Shown here piece by piece: positions 4,214 to 5,012 of a DNA stretch of 5,012 nt. The stretch spans positions 1 through 5,012 of the forward strand of contig JAFCBX010000057.1 in NCBI GenBank assembly GCA_017610505.1, in the 5' to 3' direction. The notes beneath the pieces were generated by a model that made no database searches, had not been told where the DNA came from, and saw nothing but the letters and a program-made list of their open reading frames with translations. This DNA is from Methanosarcinales archaeon (lineage in GTDB: Archaea > Nanobdellota > Nanobdellia > Woesearchaeales > CG1-02-33-12). Each line of letters begins with the position of its first letter. The stretch's first letter is position 1. The translations under genes were made by a program, and so were the position numbers.

Positions 4214-5012
4214 ATGAATGTGGAAGAATTTGTAAAAGAAAAGGAAAATAAAGATTTGGATTTCAAGTTGGAGTTGCCTGAATCCAAAAAAGCTGCCCAG
4301 TTAGTTACTGCACTTTATAATTCTAGGGGCGGAAAAATAATTTTGGGCGTTGATGACAATAGAAGGTTAGTTGGCTTAAAAAATCCCCAAAAAGTTGAGC
4401 ATAAGTTTACCCAGATAATAAGGCATTGGTGCAAATTAGATGAAGAGCCAAAAATTGAATTTGTAAAATATGAAAATAGGAATTTCATTGTTATTCATTG
4501 CCCTAAAGGAAAAAATACTCCTTATTTTGTCAGAGGTGAATCAAAACCAAGAGTCAGAATATGCTCTTCTAATGTTATTGCAAATAAGGAAGAAATCGCT
4601 CAACTCTATAGAGAAGGATCAAGCAAGTCATTTGACATTGAAACAGTTCCTAAAGCAGACATTAATGATTTGAATTTAAAAGCAATTAAACAATATTTAA
4701 AAGAAAGTCACTTAACTAATAAACTTAATGAAAAACATTTTTTTGAAGTAATAAGTAAAGAAGGATTTGTCAGTTATAATAAGAATATAAGGGCATATAT
4801 CCCTACTTATGCAGGCATCTTGCTTTTTGGCAAACATCCTCAAATTAATATTCCATATAGTACTATTTTAGCTGATAGATACAAAGGCATTGATATGGTA
4901 GAATGGATTGATAAGAATGAGTTTAATGGAAATCTATTTGAATTGATTGATAAATGTGAAAATTTCTTTTTAAGAAACATGAAAACAGCAGCTAAAGCTG
5001 TTGGTTTTAGAA
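4214..5012 (+). CDS. AlbA_2 (Schlafen-type) ATP-binding protein, 3' end cut off
   Basis: The first 266 codons of a longer gene that leaves the window. It opens MNVEEFVKEKENKDLDFKLE, matching the usual start of this family (EEL-x-GE-x-LEFK), which supports the ATG at 4214 over an in-frame TTG at 4181. The AlbA_2 domain (about 10-135) shows LDFKLEL (15-21), the LVTALYNSRGGKIILGVDD block (30-48; A-F-x-N-x-x-GG-x-hhhGV-x-D in relatives) and PYFVRG-x4-RVR (104-114). A typical linker region follows with YAGILLFGKHPQ. Family members often continue into a GHKL-type ATPase and winged helix, expected beyond the edge. They are commonly annotated as putative transcriptional regulators or RecG-related ATP-binding proteins, and some Schlafen-like domains are nucleases. 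No catalytic assignment can be made here. It stands alone after a terminator. Confidence 0.85.
   Translation, partial: MNVEEFVKEKENKDLDFKLELPESKKAAQLVTALYNSRGGKIILGVDDNRRLVGLKNPQKVEHKFTQIIRHWCKLDEEPKIEFVKYENRNFIVIHCPKGKNTPYFVRGESKPRVRICSSNVIANKEEIAQLYREGSSKSFDIETVPKADINDLNLKAIKQYLKESHLTNKLNEKHFFEVISKEGFVSYNKNIRAYIPTYAGILLFGKHPQINIPYSTILADRYKGIDMVEWIDKNEFNGNLFELIDKCENFFLRNMKTAAKAVGFR

Noticed and set aside
4470..4673. Plus-strand frame inside the AlbA_2 gene
   Set aside because: It is out of frame with the continuous, motif-bearing AlbA_2 reading frame that covers the same bases.

Overview
The window reads as AT-rich archaeal DNA, most likely from a small-genome DPANN-type lineage (Woesearchaeota/Pacearchaeota-like); the phylum is an inference. 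The domain call rests on what is visible. Five genes have a TATA-like box centred about 25-29 bases before the start codon and no Shine-Dalgarno (SD) sequence, the layout of archaeal leaderless transcripts. The one tightly packed internal operon gene instead has an AGGTGA ribosome site, complementary to the archaeal 16S 3' end. Transcription stops look like U-tracts.

Layout. At the left edge (46-231, minus) is a small two-helix membrane protein, possibly a remnant of a longer frame. A plus-strand pair follows: an unrecognised 79-residue charged protein (354-593) and a left-handed beta-helix acyltransferase (626-1258). The acyltransferase ends exactly where a convergent minus-strand operon ends (1258/1259). 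In transcription order that operon is a 42-residue protein of unknown function (2654-2526), a winged-helix regulator resembling AbiEi-type antitoxins (2464-1880), and an AbiEii/MNT-like nucleotidyltransferase (1879-1259). The last two are joined as TAAATG. A repeat-rich regulatory region (about 2465-2895) separates this operon from a GT4-type glycosyltransferase (2896-4026). A terminator-like hairpin and T-tract come next, then the 5' part of an AlbA_2/Schlafen-type ATP-binding protein that runs off the right edge (4214-5012).

How the genes fit together. The acyltransferase and glycosyltransferase suggest surface-glycan or glycolipid modification. Between them sits a likely type IV toxin-antitoxin or abortive-infection module, with an AlbA_2 protein beyond. 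The mix suggests an accessory region. No transposase, integrase, CRISPR array, tRNA or rRNA is visible. The most interesting signals are the regulator-nucleotidyltransferase pair with its extra small upstream gene, and the dense set of palindromes and repeats controlling it. These include three TTTCGA-type motifs at about one and three helical turns, placed over the promoter and start site of the regulator.
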